From the NCBI RefSeq assembly GCF_001812805.1, contig NZ_KV810463.1, positions 35,178 through 99,177 of the forward strand: a stretch of DNA of 64,000 nucleotides. The letters run 5' to 3'. Made by a program: the position numbers and the translations under genes. The notes beneath the pieces were generated by a model. It did not search any database. It worked only from the letters and a program-made list of their open reading frames with translations, and was not told the DNA's origin. The stretch is from Corynebacterium sp. HMSC078H07. GTDB taxonomy: Bacteria; Actinomycetota; Actinomycetes; Mycobacteriales; Mycobacteriaceae. This document shows, piece after piece, positions 45,150-53,716 of this stretch (its first letter is position 1; each line of letters starts with the position of its first letter).

Positions 45150-45709
45150 TATTCAGTCCACCACCGTGAATCAATGTCGGAATACAGGGAGTGCATCGAC
45201 GCAACGCGCTCTTCTACGCTGTTGCGATTGAGACGGTGCTTGTTTTCTTTCCAGCGCTTAAAAAGTTCTTCCGAAGACACCGCGCGCGAGGCCTCCGTTC
45301 GTGCCTCCCGGCCTGCGGTCAGGGCCCACTGGGCGGCAAACTGCACGCGACGCGCGGCCTTCTCCGTGAACCCGCTCCACACTTTGTAGGTGCTGTAGAG
45401 CTGAGCCACGACGGCCCAGCCACCCTTGTAGGGCAGAACTGTGACGTTGCCGAGGCTGTCCAGTTCAAGGAACTCAAAATGAGATGGATCCTTCTTATCG
45501 GCGGTCACGAGGATCCTACGGTTGGTGACAAACGCGGCACCATCCACCCCGCTTGCTTTCGTGGCGGCGGCTTCCAGCACAATCTCGTCGACACCAAGGC
45601 CTTCTACAATGGCTGCGGCGGCAGCGTGCACAATCTCGGAATCACCAGCACGTTTAAGTGCAGCACCGAGATCTGGCCGGTCTGTCAATGCAATTTGTGG
45701 TCCTGTCAT
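45149..45709 (-). CDS. Bacterial PH-like domain protein
   Basis: A 186-residue cytosolic protein. Residues about 50-110 (GAAFVTNRRILVTADKKDPSHFEFL) show the T-N-R-R-I-L/V-x-T pattern of bacterial pleckstrin-homology-like domains. The C-terminal half is helical, ending SDIDSRWWTE. The start at 45709 (MTGPQIALTD) is chosen; two codons upstream another ATG is possible. Bacterial PH domains often sit at membranes or bind peptides. It is co-transcribed with the membrane protein that follows and divergent from the DUF1266 gene. Confidence 0.6.
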   Translation of the reverse strand: MTGPQIALTDRPDLGAALKRAGDSEIVHAAAAAIVEGLGVDEIVLEAAATKASGVDGAAFVTNRRILVTADKKDPSHFEFLELDSLGNVTVLPYKGGWAVVAQLYSTYKVWSGFTEKAARRVQFAAQWALTAGREARTEASRAVSSEELFKRWKENKHRLNRNSVEERVASMHSLYSDIDSRWWTE

Positions 45710-45841
45710 GCACACGAGACTAACAACACATCAAAAACTGTGACTGGGATGCCACACTATGGCGTACATCACCCCCCAGCATAGGGGTGATGGATGGGGC
45801 GCTACGGATCCACGTTAGGAACCTCGGTATTTTGTGAGGGT

Positions 45842-46675
45842 ATGAGCTCAACGTTCACGCCAGCAAAGTTTGATGATACTTGGATCTACCGCCTTACAAA
45901 GTTCCCGTGGCCGGAACCGGCGCCGAGCAAAGATGAAGTGCGCCGCCACTCTTGGGGAATGATATACAAGAGCAATAAGGCGTTTGCGACCCCGCTAGGG
46001 GTTGAGGACATCAACGCAAGGACGGCCAAGTACTACAAAGCATCTCTCGAGCAAAACTGGGGGGTCACTGGTGCACAGGAAGCACACCAGGCTATTGACG
46101 TCTTGCTCGAAGGCAGTCAGCACGTGGAAAATGACCTTATTTTACCGCTCGCATACGCCGTGAAGGACGTCCCCGAGCGCGAGCTAGATGCGGAAGTGGA
46201 GGAAAAGGTCGAGTTCCTTAAAGACTTCTTTGTTGCCCAAGGCGCGGATCCGCGTCGTGGAGAACATAAGTTCCGCTACCTCGTAAGGATGTTGCGTTCG
46301 GAGGGCTTTGCCAAAGCAGCAGCCCCGGCATTGCCCGCCACTACTCGCGCATGGGACATAATCCGAATTCACAACGTTGGTGGTCCGGCAACGGAGCTGG
46401 GTTGGATCTCTCCAGAAGAGTTCCTTCAGATTTCAGATAAGGCCGTGGCGGCCCTGCAGCGCTACTTCGTGTCGTGGGCTGACGTAGCCGCAAGCTTCTG
46501 GTGGGGTCGAATGATCTGGGCGAGTGACGGTGAGCCCGACGTCGCCGCTGCGATGAAGGATCAATCGCAACGGCTCACCGAGTTGCTCGCACACAGTGAT
46601 TCGCCTTGGGTACGCGTGCCCCTGCATGACATCGAGGCAGAGGAGCCCTTTTCATCCTTGGGCGGTCTGCACTAG
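45842..46675 (+). CDS. DUF1266-like protein
   Basis: A 277-residue protein rich in Trp and Tyr, with SWGMIYKSNKAFATPLG near the start. The later NVGGPATELGWISPEEFLQISDKA and SWADVAASFWWGRMIW resemble the DUF1266 family (bacterial proteins with a conserved A-W-D-x-x-R and W-x-S-W-x-D-x-x-x-S-x-x-x-G-R pattern; AWDIIR is present here). DUF1266 genes often occur in polymorphic toxin or contact-dependent settings, but no toxin is seen here. The start at 45842 has GTGAGGG directly upstream; the frame from 45794 is less likely. Confidence 0.7.
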   Translation: MSSTFTPAKFDDTWIYRLTKFPWPEPAPSKDEVRRHSWGMIYKSNKAFATPLGVEDINARTAKYYKASLEQNWGVTGAQEAHQAIDVLLEGSQHVENDLILPLAYAVKDVPERELDAEVEEKVEFLKDFFVAQGADPRRGEHKFRYLVRMLRSEGFAKAAAPALPATTRAWDIIRIHNVGGPATELGWISPEEFLQISDKAVAALQRYFVSWADVAASFWWGRMIWASDGEPDVAAAMKDQSQRLTELLAHSDSPWVRVPLHDIEAEEPFSSLGGLH

Positions 46676-46787
46676 CCAACTGCTGTCGTTGTTCGAGCGG
46701 CTGCGGAAGCTGCGGGAGAGAGACGCGAGTGGGCCTTCACGTTGTGAAACCTGATGTGACTGAAATGTACTACTAAGGAACTAGTGC

Positions 46788-47984
46788 TTAGGTAGCCTGG
46801 CAATTAGTTGGCGCGGGGACATTCTTAAAGCGGTCGATGAGGTAGTTGGTGCCGCGGAGAATCGCGCGGACGGTCGGGGCTGCATGGTTGGTGCCGGAGC
46901 CGGGACGGATGTTGACGGCTCGGGCGTCCTCGAACTGGACGGTGCCACCGGCTGTGCAGAAGTCACGGGCCATGGTGCGCGCCTGCTGGTAGGGGATGAT
47001 GTCATCGGTGGGGGAATTCATCACCAGCATCGGGGCGTTGAGTGCGTGCTGGCCCAAGCGCTGCTCGTGCAGCATGCGGGAGGCTACCGGTTTGCGGCGC
47101 AGGAGCTCGGCAAAGGATTCACCGCTGTTCGTCAGCTCCTTCGTTTGCACATTTCCCCATGTAGACATGGATTCCCGTAGACAAAACGTACTGGCGTCGG
47201 TGAGGAATTCACGGCCGCGTGGGTTCAGCTCATCGATGATTTCGCGCGAGAACTCCGGGCTGCGCTCCGCAAATCCGTTGACGGCGTAACCCAGAACGTG
47301 GACGAGGGCGGAGCCGTCGACCGCATTCATTACCTCAAAGAGATCTGCCGGAGGGGCACCAGCAAACGTTCCCTTGACGTTGAGTTCTGGGGCGTAGGTG
47401 GCGGCGTATTCGCCAGCGGCAGCAGCGGCGCCGCCGCCTTGGGAATAGCCGGCGAAGCCCACCGGCGCGTGTGCAGGGGCACCGGCGAGCTTAAGGGCGG
47501 CCCGGGCAGCGTCGATAACTGCGTGGGCCTCCTCGATATTGTTGACGTACGTGTGGTGGCCCGGTGTGCCGAGGCCAATATAGTCCGTGACTGCGACGCG
47601 CACGCCCTGCGCCACTGCATATTCGTACATACGGATCGACGCCGCATCATAGCGCTGGTCAACGGGGTTATCGGTGGGAGCGACGAGCGCGCGTGATGGT
47701 GCACACTGGTCACCAGCGCCGCGCGTACCCGGTGCATAGACGATGGTGGGCCGCTCACCAGGCCCGTTCCACGGGACCTTGGGTTCGAAGACCATGCCGG
47801 TGACGGTCGTAGGCGCACCGTTCATGAGGGTGGAGGCGTAGGAGAACGTCGTGATGGTGACGTTGGATCTATCCATAGTCGTGGCGGACTGCACGCTTCC
47901 GGGAGGCGCCGCCTGGGCCACGGGGGCGGCAACAGTGAAGGCCGCAGTAGTTGCCAGCGCAACAATCAGGGACTTGATTCGCAC
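46788..47984 (-). CDS. Secreted lipase (LIP family)
   Basis: A 398-residue exported alpha/beta-hydrolase. The start is taken as GTG 47984 (VRIKSLIVALA...), which gives a normal signal peptide with cleavage after VAQA; longer frames add Arg-rich sequence and overlap the divergent DUF4236 gene. The nucleophile elbow is GYSQGG; the catalytic Asp is probably in NSPTDDIIP and the His in GTNHAA near the C-terminus. Two or three Cys in the cap (QCAPS, TFCLRES, DFCTAGG) suggest disulfides. Members of this family hydrolyse acylglycerols; several corynebacteria are lipid-requiring and carry several such enzymes. Confidence 0.88.
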   Translation of the reverse strand: MRIKSLIVALATTAAFTVAAPVAQAAPPGSVQSATTMDRSNVTITTFSYASTLMNGAPTTVTGMVFEPKVPWNGPGERPTIVYAPGTRGAGDQCAPSRALVAPTDNPVDQRYDAASIRMYEYAVAQGVRVAVTDYIGLGTPGHHTYVNNIEEAHAVIDAARAALKLAGAPAHAPVGFAGYSQGGGAAAAAGEYAATYAPELNVKGTFAGAPPADLFEVMNAVDGSALVHVLGYAVNGFAERSPEFSREIIDELNPRGREFLTDASTFCLRESMSTWGNVQTKELTNSGESFAELLRRKPVASRMLHEQRLGQHALNAPMLVMNSPTDDIIPYQQARTMARDFCTAGGTVQFEDARAVNIRPGSGTNHAAPTVRAILRGTNYLIDRFKNVPAPTNCQAT

Positions 47985-48039
47985 AAGGCTAAGGCTAGCC
48001 CAGTACACCCCGGTCCGCATCCGCGCTAAGCTTACTCGC

Positions 48040-48210
48040 ATGGGCATTTACTACCGTAAGCGTAAAAAGACCGGTAAGAACAGCTGGATTAACCTCTCCG
48101 GCTCCGGTGCGTCGATGTCGACGAAGGTCGGACCCGTGACCTTTAATTCCCGCGGTGGCATGTGGGTCAACCTGCCCGGTGGCCTGAATTTCCGGGGGCG
48201 CTGGCGTTAA
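48040..48210 (+). CDS. DUF4236-type small protein
   Basis: A 56-residue basic protein, MGIYYRKRKKTGKNSWINLS, then GSGASMSTKVGPVTFNSRGG and a Gly-rich end. It matches the DUF4236 pattern (F/Y-R-K-x-K-x-...-N-L-S-K-x-G-x-S-x-S-x-G). The stop overlaps the ATG of the thrE-like exporter (TAATG), so the two are coupled. The function is unknown; DUF4236 is usually a short N-terminal unit of larger proteins, so a free-standing copy coupled to an exporter is uncommon. Confidence 0.75.
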   Translation: MGIYYRKRKKTGKNSWINLSGSGASMSTKVGPVTFNSRGGMWVNLPGGLNFRGRWR

Positions 48211-49535
48211 TGAGCTCTCACCCCAGCACCGACTATGTCCGGATGGGGTATGAGGCTGACGTCGTCCTGCGTTTGGGCATGATGCTCATGGGCGCGGGCA
48301 CGTCGGGCTATCGGGTGCTGCGCGGCATGAAACGTGCTGCTCGCGCGCTGGGCTTCGACCGGCTTGATGCTGACGTTGGCGTCACCCAAATCACGTGTAC
48401 CTTTCACCGCGGCCGTGATTTTCGGACCGTTGTGGCCCAGCAGCATTCACCGGCCGTCGATGCCTCTCGCATCGAGGCTCTCGAGGACCTCACCCACAAC
48501 CGCCTGTTTTCAGGGATTACCGCTGAGGATCTCAGCGCCATGCTCGATGTCATCGAGTCCACGGTGATTAAACGGTGGAACCGCTGGCTCTTGGCCTGCG
48601 CGGCAGCCGTTGCCTGTGCATCCTTTGCCGTGCTCAATTACTTCACCGTCTATGCGGTCGTCCTCGTTGCGCTGGCGGCTTTCTGCGGTCAGTTGACCCG
48701 CGCCTCACTGCATCACAAACACGTGCACCAGCTCGGCTGCATCGTGGCGGGCGGAACAGTAGCGAGCCTGGTGTATTTCATCACCACCAAGGCGGTCGCC
48801 GCCACAGGCATCGCGAACCCCGCCGATTTTTCCTCCGGTTATGTTGCGGCGGTGCTGTTCCTCATCCCAGGATTCCCGCTGTTCTCGGCGCTTATTGACC
48901 TCGCACGCTTCGACTTCGGCGCGGGCCTGACCCGCTTGGCGTATGCGCTGACCATCATTACCGCGGCCACTTTTACCGTGGCGCTGGTGAGCTGGACCAC
49001 GGAACTGACACCTGAACCAGGCATCCCGAGCCCCGATGCCCAATGGTATATCGCAGCAGCCGTGGCAAGTTTCCTCGGCATTTCTGGCTTTGCCTTCTTG
49101 TTCAACTCCTCTCGGCGGATGGTACTGGTGGCGGCGTCGGTGGGGACGGTGGCCAACATCGTGCGCCTGTTCCTCATCAGCTGGGGAGCGACCAACTACG
49201 TGGGCGCTTTCATTGGCGGCCTCATCGTGGGTCTGTTGGGTGCGGTGGCGTCCAAGCGTGCACACCTGCCGCGTATCACTACGACGGTGCCGGCGTCTGT
49301 CATCATGATCCCGGGCACCGCCATGTTCCGCACTGTCTACCACCTCAACGTGGGCAACATGGACCAAGCCTTGAACAACCTCGCCATCGCCTCAATGGCC
49401 GTCGTGGCGATTGGCTGCGGTCTTGTCTGCGCCCGCATGCTTACTGACCGCAACTGGACCATGGGTCGGCTCATCGACTTCTCCCATCGCCCTACTGAGG
49501 AAGATGGAACAGCCCCTCCTCGTTCTGCTCCATAA
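48210..49535 (+). CDS. ThrE-family threonine/serine exporter
   Basis: A 441-residue protein with the two fused parts of the family. The N-terminal ThrE/YjjP cytoplasmic segment has LGMMLMGAGTSGYRV and VTQITCTF, and is followed by five helices with FLIPGFPLFSALIDLARFD. The YjjB-like second half has GTVANIVRLFL and MIPGTAMFRTVYHL. ThrE of C. glutamicum exports threonine and serine using the proton-motive force. This may be thrE itself or a paralogue; I cannot decide without comparison. Its 3' end overlaps the convergent mutY by 44 bases. Confidence 0.85.
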   Translation: MSSHPSTDYVRMGYEADVVLRLGMMLMGAGTSGYRVLRGMKRAARALGFDRLDADVGVTQITCTFHRGRDFRTVVAQQHSPAVDASRIEALEDLTHNRLFSGITAEDLSAMLDVIESTVIKRWNRWLLACAAAVACASFAVLNYFTVYAVVLVALAAFCGQLTRASLHHKHVHQLGCIVAGGTVASLVYFITTKAVAATGIANPADFSSGYVAAVLFLIPGFPLFSALIDLARFDFGAGLTRLAYALTIITAATFTVALVSWTTELTPEPGIPSPDAQWYIAAAVASFLGISGFAFLFNSSRRMVLVAASVGTVANIVRLFLISWGATNYVGAFIGGLIVGLLGAVASKRAHLPRITTTVPASVIMIPGTAMFRTVYHLNVGNMDQALNNLAIASMAVVAIGCGLVCARMLTDRNWTMGRLIDFSHRPTEEDGTAPPRSAP

Positions 49536-50352
49536 GGCCATCGTCGAGCAGCGAAGCGAGTGCGCGGGCGCGCTGCGGAGCGTCCTCCCAGACGGCGTCC
49601 AACTCGGACTGGGGAACGGGGTGGGGTGAGGTGCGGAGGACGTCGAGAAGCAGCCCACGTACTTGGCGGTCCGTGCCGGTAAACTTCTGCACGCGCTTCT
49701 TCGCCTGCGCAGCCTCTTCCTCACTCGGCTCCGGGCATCCGGCTAGCTGCCAGGCACACGTGGTTTTAATGGGGCAGGCTGCGCAGTCCGGATTCTTCGC
49801 CGTGCACACGAGCGCTCCCAGCTCCATGATCGCCGCTGAGAAACGCGGCCCATTCTCCTCCGGAAGAAGCTCCTCCACCTGTGCCAACTCGCGCTTCGAG
49901 GGTGTCGGCGCCAGGAACCGGCCTTCCTCAGCACGGGCATAGACGCGGCGCACGTTGGTGTCTACCACCGGCACGTTGCGCCCAAAATGAAACGCCGCGA
50001 CCGCCCGTGCGGTGTACTCACCGATACCGGGCAGGGCCAAGAGCTTGTCGACGTCCCCCGGAACCTCACCCTCCCCAATCTCCTTCGCGCATTCCCACAG
50101 CCGTAACGCGCGCCGCGGATAGCCTAGCTTGCCCCAAGCACGCAGCACATCGGCTTTGGACGCCGCTGCGAGATCCTGGGGCGTGGGCCAACGTTGCATC
50201 CACTCTTTCCACTGCGGGGCTACGCGCGCAACGGGAGTCTGCTGGCTCATGACTTCGCTGAGCAGTACACCCCAGGCCGAGGTCCCCGGCGCCCGCCAGG
50301 GCAGGGGGCGCTCGTGAGCGTCGAACCACTCCATGACAGCTTGGGTATCCAT
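49492..50352 (-). CDS. mutY: A/G-specific adenine DNA glycosylase
   Basis: A 286-residue glycosylase that removes A opposite 8-oxoG. Seen: the catalytic Glu region LLSEVMSQQTPVARV, the helix-hairpin-helix LPGIGEYTARA with the catalytic Asp in PVVDTNVRRV, and the [4Fe-4S] cysteines in C-x6-C-x2-C-x5-C (CTAKNPDCAACPIKTTC). The C-terminal NUDIX-like 8-oxoG recognition domain found in E. coli MutY is much reduced, as in other corynebacteria. The start is ATG 50352; two codons upstream another is possible. It is divergent from the carbonic anhydrase gene. Confidence 0.95.
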   Translation of the reverse strand: MDTQAVMEWFDAHERPLPWRAPGTSAWGVLLSEVMSQQTPVARVAPQWKEWMQRWPTPQDLAAASKADVLRAWGKLGYPRRALRLWECAKEIGEGEVPGDVDKLLALPGIGEYTARAVAAFHFGRNVPVVDTNVRRVYARAEEGRFLAPTPSKRELAQVEELLPEENGPRFSAAIMELGALVCTAKNPDCAACPIKTTCAWQLAGCPEPSEEEAAQAKKRVQKFTGTDRQVRGLLLDVLRTSPHPVPQSELDAVWEDAPQRARALASLLDDGLMEQNEEGLFHLPQ

Positions 50353-50393
50353 AAACACCTCAGTGTAGGGGTGGTGGGACTAGAGTGTGAATC

Positions 50394-51017
50394 ATGCCTC
50401 TAGTACATGTGCCGCACCGTCCACAGGAAGTCTGGGAAGCCCTCCAGGAAGGTAACCGTCGCCTCGTGAGCGGAAACCTTATTGCCGTTAATCAGGATGC
50501 CAAACTGCGCGCCGGGTTGACCCAGGGCCAAGACCCGCGCGTTATTGTGCTGGCCTGCTCGGATTCCCGCGCACCGATTGAGCACGTATTCAACATTGGT
50601 TTCGGTGATGCCTTCGTTATCCGTACGGCTGGGCACATCCTAGATAGTGCGGTAATGGCGTCGCTGGACTATGCCCTAGAGAACCTCAACGCCAACCTGC
50701 TCGTCGTGATGGGGCATCAGTCCTGTGGTGCGGTGAGCGCGGCCTCCGATTTCCTGGATGGCGGCGAGCTGCCGACGGGGCTGCAGCGACCCATCATTGA
50801 GCAGGTCGCGGTAGCGTCCATGGTGGCTCGGCGCGATGGCCGCGAGGACCGCGCTGACTTTGAGCGTGAGAACACCGCGCAGACGGTATCGCAGATCATC
50901 TCGGACGTTCCAGCCGCACGCGCGCTTCTCGACGCTGGAACGCTCGGCATCGTCGGCCTGCGCTACCTCCTTGAGGACTCCAGCGTGGAGACCGTTGTCC
51001 TCCACGGCGTGCAGTAG
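50394..51017 (+). CDS. Beta-class carbonic anhydrase
   Basis: A 207-residue zinc enzyme that interconverts CO2 and bicarbonate. Seen: CSDSR (zinc Cys and the Asp/Arg dyad), RTAGH, and GHQSCGAV (zinc His and Cys). The same order, mutY beside a beta carbonic anhydrase, is found in C. glutamicum, where the enzyme supports growth at ambient CO2. The start is ATG 50394. Confidence 0.95.
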   Translation: MPLVHVPHRPQEVWEALQEGNRRLVSGNLIAVNQDAKLRAGLTQGQDPRVIVLACSDSRAPIEHVFNIGFGDAFVIRTAGHILDSAVMASLDYALENLNANLLVVMGHQSCGAVSAASDFLDGGELPTGLQRPIIEQVAVASMVARRDGREDRADFERENTAQTVSQIISDVPAARALLDAGTLGIVGLRYLLEDSSVETVVLHGVQ

Positions 51018-51109
51018 CGCGACAATAAGGCTGCGTGGTGGGGGAAAGAACAAGACACGCGGCCTAACGCTGGCCCGGGTTAGCGCTCAGTCCCTTTAAA
51101 CTAAAGGCT

Positions 51110-51844
51110 GTGACTGAGCCAACCCGTACCTCGAAGCCGCTGCCGCGCGAGATTTATGTTCGCCGCCGCCTTGCCGCGCTTGTGGCGATTCTGGTGCTCG
51201 TGGTGATCCTCATTTGGGCAGCCACTGCGCTTTTCGGTGGGTCATCTGAGGATAAGGAGTCGCAGCCGGCAGCGGCATCCAGCAGCTTGGTTCAGCCATC
51301 GGAGCAGCCGACTACCTCGCAGCCAGAGGAGACTGAGTCTGAGACCCCAACATCCGATTCCGAGGAGGAGCAGCCTTCGGAAGAAGGCTCGGATGATGCC
51401 GAGAAGAGCGAAGAATCCCAGAACACCGAGCTGGTCGTGGATCCCTCGAAAACGGAGTGCTCCTTGGAGGACCTCAAGGTCATGGCAAAGACCAATGAGG
51501 ACAGCGTTCCGGGTGGCAAGATGCCAACCTTCTACATGGAAGTCTTCAACCCCACCACGAAGGATTGCTCCATCGACCTTGACGAGCAGCAGCTGCGCTT
51601 TGAGGTCTACAAGATGGGCTCCAACGAGCGTGTATGGTCTGATACCGACTGCTATGCCTCCGTGGAGACCGGCAAGCAGACCTTCAAGTCCGGCGAGACC
51701 CGCTTCTTCCAAGCCGACTGGTCCCGCAATCGCTCTGAGCCGGGTCAGTGCACGGAGCGCCCAGAGGCCGAATCCGGTGCATACTTCCTGCACACCGTGA
51801 TCGGTGACAACTACTCGGCAGCCTTGCCCTTCAACCTGCTCTAA
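51110..51844 (+). CDS. Membrane-anchored protein of unknown function
   Basis: A 244-residue protein beginning with GTG. A basic N-terminus is followed by one transmembrane helix (about 23-42), a highly acidic Ser/Glu/Pro/Thr linker (about 45-110), and an extracytoplasmic domain with four Cys (TECSLED, KDCSID, DTDCYAS, GQCTE) and a W-x-R-N motif. The domain resembles the DUF4232/immunoglobulin-like units of exported actinobacterial proteins, but I am not sure. It lies between the carbonic anhydrase and radA, as in C. glutamicum. Confidence 0.75.
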   Translation: MTEPTRTSKPLPREIYVRRRLAALVAILVLVVILIWAATALFGGSSEDKESQPAAASSSLVQPSEQPTTSQPEETESETPTSDSEEEQPSEEGSDDAEKSEESQNTELVVDPSKTECSLEDLKVMAKTNEDSVPGGKMPTFYMEVFNPTTKDCSIDLDEQQLRFEVYKMGSNERVWSDTDCYASVETGKQTFKSGETRFFQADWSRNRSEPGQCTERPEAESGAYFLHTVIGDNYSAALPFNLL

Positions 51845-51876
51845 GCGCTAGCTTTCGCGGCCGCACTAGGGCAGCG

Positions 51877-53250
51877 CTAGCTCAGCGCAGAAATTGCCTC
51901 ACTCAACGTGGATGCTTGATGCACGCGCATGCCGGTGACCTCTACCTCGCCCGGCGGGACGATAGCCTGGCGGTAGCCCAAACGCGCAGCCTCCGCTAGA
52001 CGACGATCCAAATTGGTTACGCGGCGTACCTCGCCGGCCAGGCCGACTTCTCCAATAACCACGGTCTTCGGTGGTAGCGGCCGCTCATGGAGTGAGGACC
52101 ACGTGGCTAGGGCTACCGCGAGGTCTGTTGCTGGCTCCTGAATCTTCATGCCACCTACAGTGGCGACGTAGGCGTCTTTGTCGTTGGTGCGCTCGCCCGC
52201 CCGAGCCTGCAAGACAGCAAGCACCATGGGGACGCGGTTGGCATCCAAACCAGTCACGACGCGGCGAGGATTCTTGGCCACCGGATCAACCGTGAGTGCT
52301 TGTACCTCCGCGAGAATGGGGCGCACACCGTCCATGGCTACCGTGACCGCGGAGCCGTCCGGTGTGCTACCACGGTGGGAAAGAAACAACCCGGACGGGT
52401 CCGCGACCTCGCGGATGCCGGCGGCGGTTTGCTCAAAGCAGCCCATCTCATCGGTAGCGCCGAAGCGGTTCTTGAGCCCGCGCAAGAGCCGTAGGGAGGA
52501 CTGGCGGTCACCCTCAAAATTCAACACCACATCCACGAGGTGCTCGAGTACGCGCGGACCAGCCACGTTGCCATCCTTGGTGACGTGCCCCACGAGAAGG
52601 ATCGGGATGCCAGTGTTTTTAGCCAGTGAGGTCAGTGCGGCGGTGACCGCGCGGGATTGTGCCACGCCTCCAGCCACACCTTCAACGCCCGCTGCATGCA
52701 TGGTCTGCACTGAGTCCACAATGATGAGACTGGGCTTGAGCTGTTCGACGTGTCCGAAGACAACATCCAAATTCGATTCGGCAGCCAGATAGAGTGTCTC
52801 GTGCAATGCACCGGTGCGCTCAGCGCGGGCGCGGACCTGTCCAGCTGATTCCTCCGCAGTGGCGTACAACGCCGTGCGGCCTAGTTGTGCCCAGCGCGAA
52901 GCGACCTCGAGCAGCAGCGTGGATTTACCTACCCCCGGCTCGCCTGCCATAAGCACAACGGAGCCGGGCACGATACCGCGCCCCAGGACGCGGTCAAGCT
53001 CCCCAATCCCGGTGTTAAGGGCCTTGGTCTGCGCCGCCCCTACCTTGGTGATGGGGACGGCCGGGCTCGTTGGCGTAAGTCCCGTCGGCCGGCGTCCGCT
53101 CATCGCTGCCTGCGCAGCACTGCTTTCCTGCGCGGCAGCAGTTTCCTGCAGCGTTCCCCACGACCCGCACTCGGGGCAGCGGCCCAGCCACTTGGGGGAG
53201 ACAAAACCACACTCGGTGCAGGTGTGGACGGGACGAACCTTTTTAGCCAT
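51877..53250 (-). CDS. radA: DNA repair protein RadA (Sms)
   Basis: A 457-residue RecA-like branch-migration helicase. Seen: the N-terminal zinc finger CTECGFVSPKWLGRCPECGSW, Walker A GEPGVGKSTLL, the RadA-specific KNRFG motif, and a C-terminal Lon-like domain (VALATWSSLHERPLP, GEVGLAGEVRRV). The start at 53250 (MAKKVRPVHT) follows GAGAGG and begins the zinc finger directly; a longer frame from 53280 is less likely. radA-lpqE-carD is conserved order in Corynebacteriales; here the two mini secreted genes lie between radA and lpqE. Confidence 0.96.
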   Translation of the reverse strand: MAKKVRPVHTCTECGFVSPKWLGRCPECGSWGTLQETAAAQESSAAQAAMSGRRPTGLTPTSPAVPITKVGAAQTKALNTGIGELDRVLGRGIVPGSVVLMAGEPGVGKSTLLLEVASRWAQLGRTALYATAEESAGQVRARAERTGALHETLYLAAESNLDVVFGHVEQLKPSLIIVDSVQTMHAAGVEGVAGGVAQSRAVTAALTSLAKNTGIPILLVGHVTKDGNVAGPRVLEHLVDVVLNFEGDRQSSLRLLRGLKNRFGATDEMGCFEQTAAGIREVADPSGLFLSHRGSTPDGSAVTVAMDGVRPILAEVQALTVDPVAKNPRRVVTGLDANRVPMVLAVLQARAGERTNDKDAYVATVGGMKIQEPATDLAVALATWSSLHERPLPPKTVVIGEVGLAGEVRRVTNLDRRLAEAARLGYRQAIVPPGEVEVTGMRVHQASTLSEAISALS

Positions 53251-53373
53251 GCCTCTCACTGTAGTAAGGCGCCCGGACATCGAGGATGTTGTTGCTCTAT
53301 CATCAAGGATTCGTTATTACCCCCATATGGAAGTATTCCCCACGAACCTAGGCAGCAACATTATTTAGCCCTT

Positions 53374-53414
53374 ACAGTGTTGGGTAGGTTACAGGCAAAA
53401 CTTTCACAGTGTTG
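53374..53414 (+). promoter_or_regulatory. Direct repeats upstream of the mini secreted genes
   Basis: ACAGTGTTG occurs at 53374-53382 and 53406-53414, 32 bases (about three helical turns) apart; the flanks also agree (GTGTTGGGT / GTGTTGCGT). Both lie in the gap between radA and the first mini secreted gene. This is a candidate operator or paired activator site; the binding protein is unknown. The ribosome site AAGGTGA follows before the ATG at 53465. Confidence 0.4.
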
Positions 53415-53464
53415 CGTGAAGCCCTACCCCCATGCACAACTCTCCCAACCCCTAAGGTGATTTT

Positions 53465-53671
53465 ATGAAGATCCGTCGTACCCTCGTCGCCGCCGGTGCT
53501 GCTGTTGCTATCGCCCTGGCTGGTACCCCTGCTGCCTCCGCCGCTCAGGCGCCGCAGCCGCTCGCAGATGTCCTGACGCAGATTACCAACGTTGCTGGCT
53601 ATGATGCTCAGAACGTCATCCTCGTACCGGCAGCCCTGTCCTCCTTGGGCTTCATTTTGAACGTTCTGTAA
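53465..53671 (+). CDS. Mini secreted protein, paralogue 1
   Basis: A 68-residue precursor with a textbook signal peptide (MKIRRTLVAAGAAVAIALAG, cleavage after ASA). The mature part has about 41 residues, begins AQAPQPLADVLTQ and ends in a hydrophobic stretch LVPAALSSLGFILNVL. It has no Cys. It is a clear paralogue of the next gene (shared TPAASAA cleavage region, Q-x-P-L-x-x-V, N-x-x-L-V-P-A-x-L-S-x-L-G). I recognise no family; size, export and amphipathic end suggest a mycomembrane or surface peptide. The AAGGTGA ribosome site is present. Confidence 0.75.
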   Translation: MKIRRTLVAAGAAVAIALAGTPAASAAQAPQPLADVLTQITNVAGYDAQNVILVPAALSSLGFILNVL

Positions 53672-53716
53672 TAACCCCGTAACTATCCCCCTCAAAGAAT
53701 CATTCAAGGAGACACA

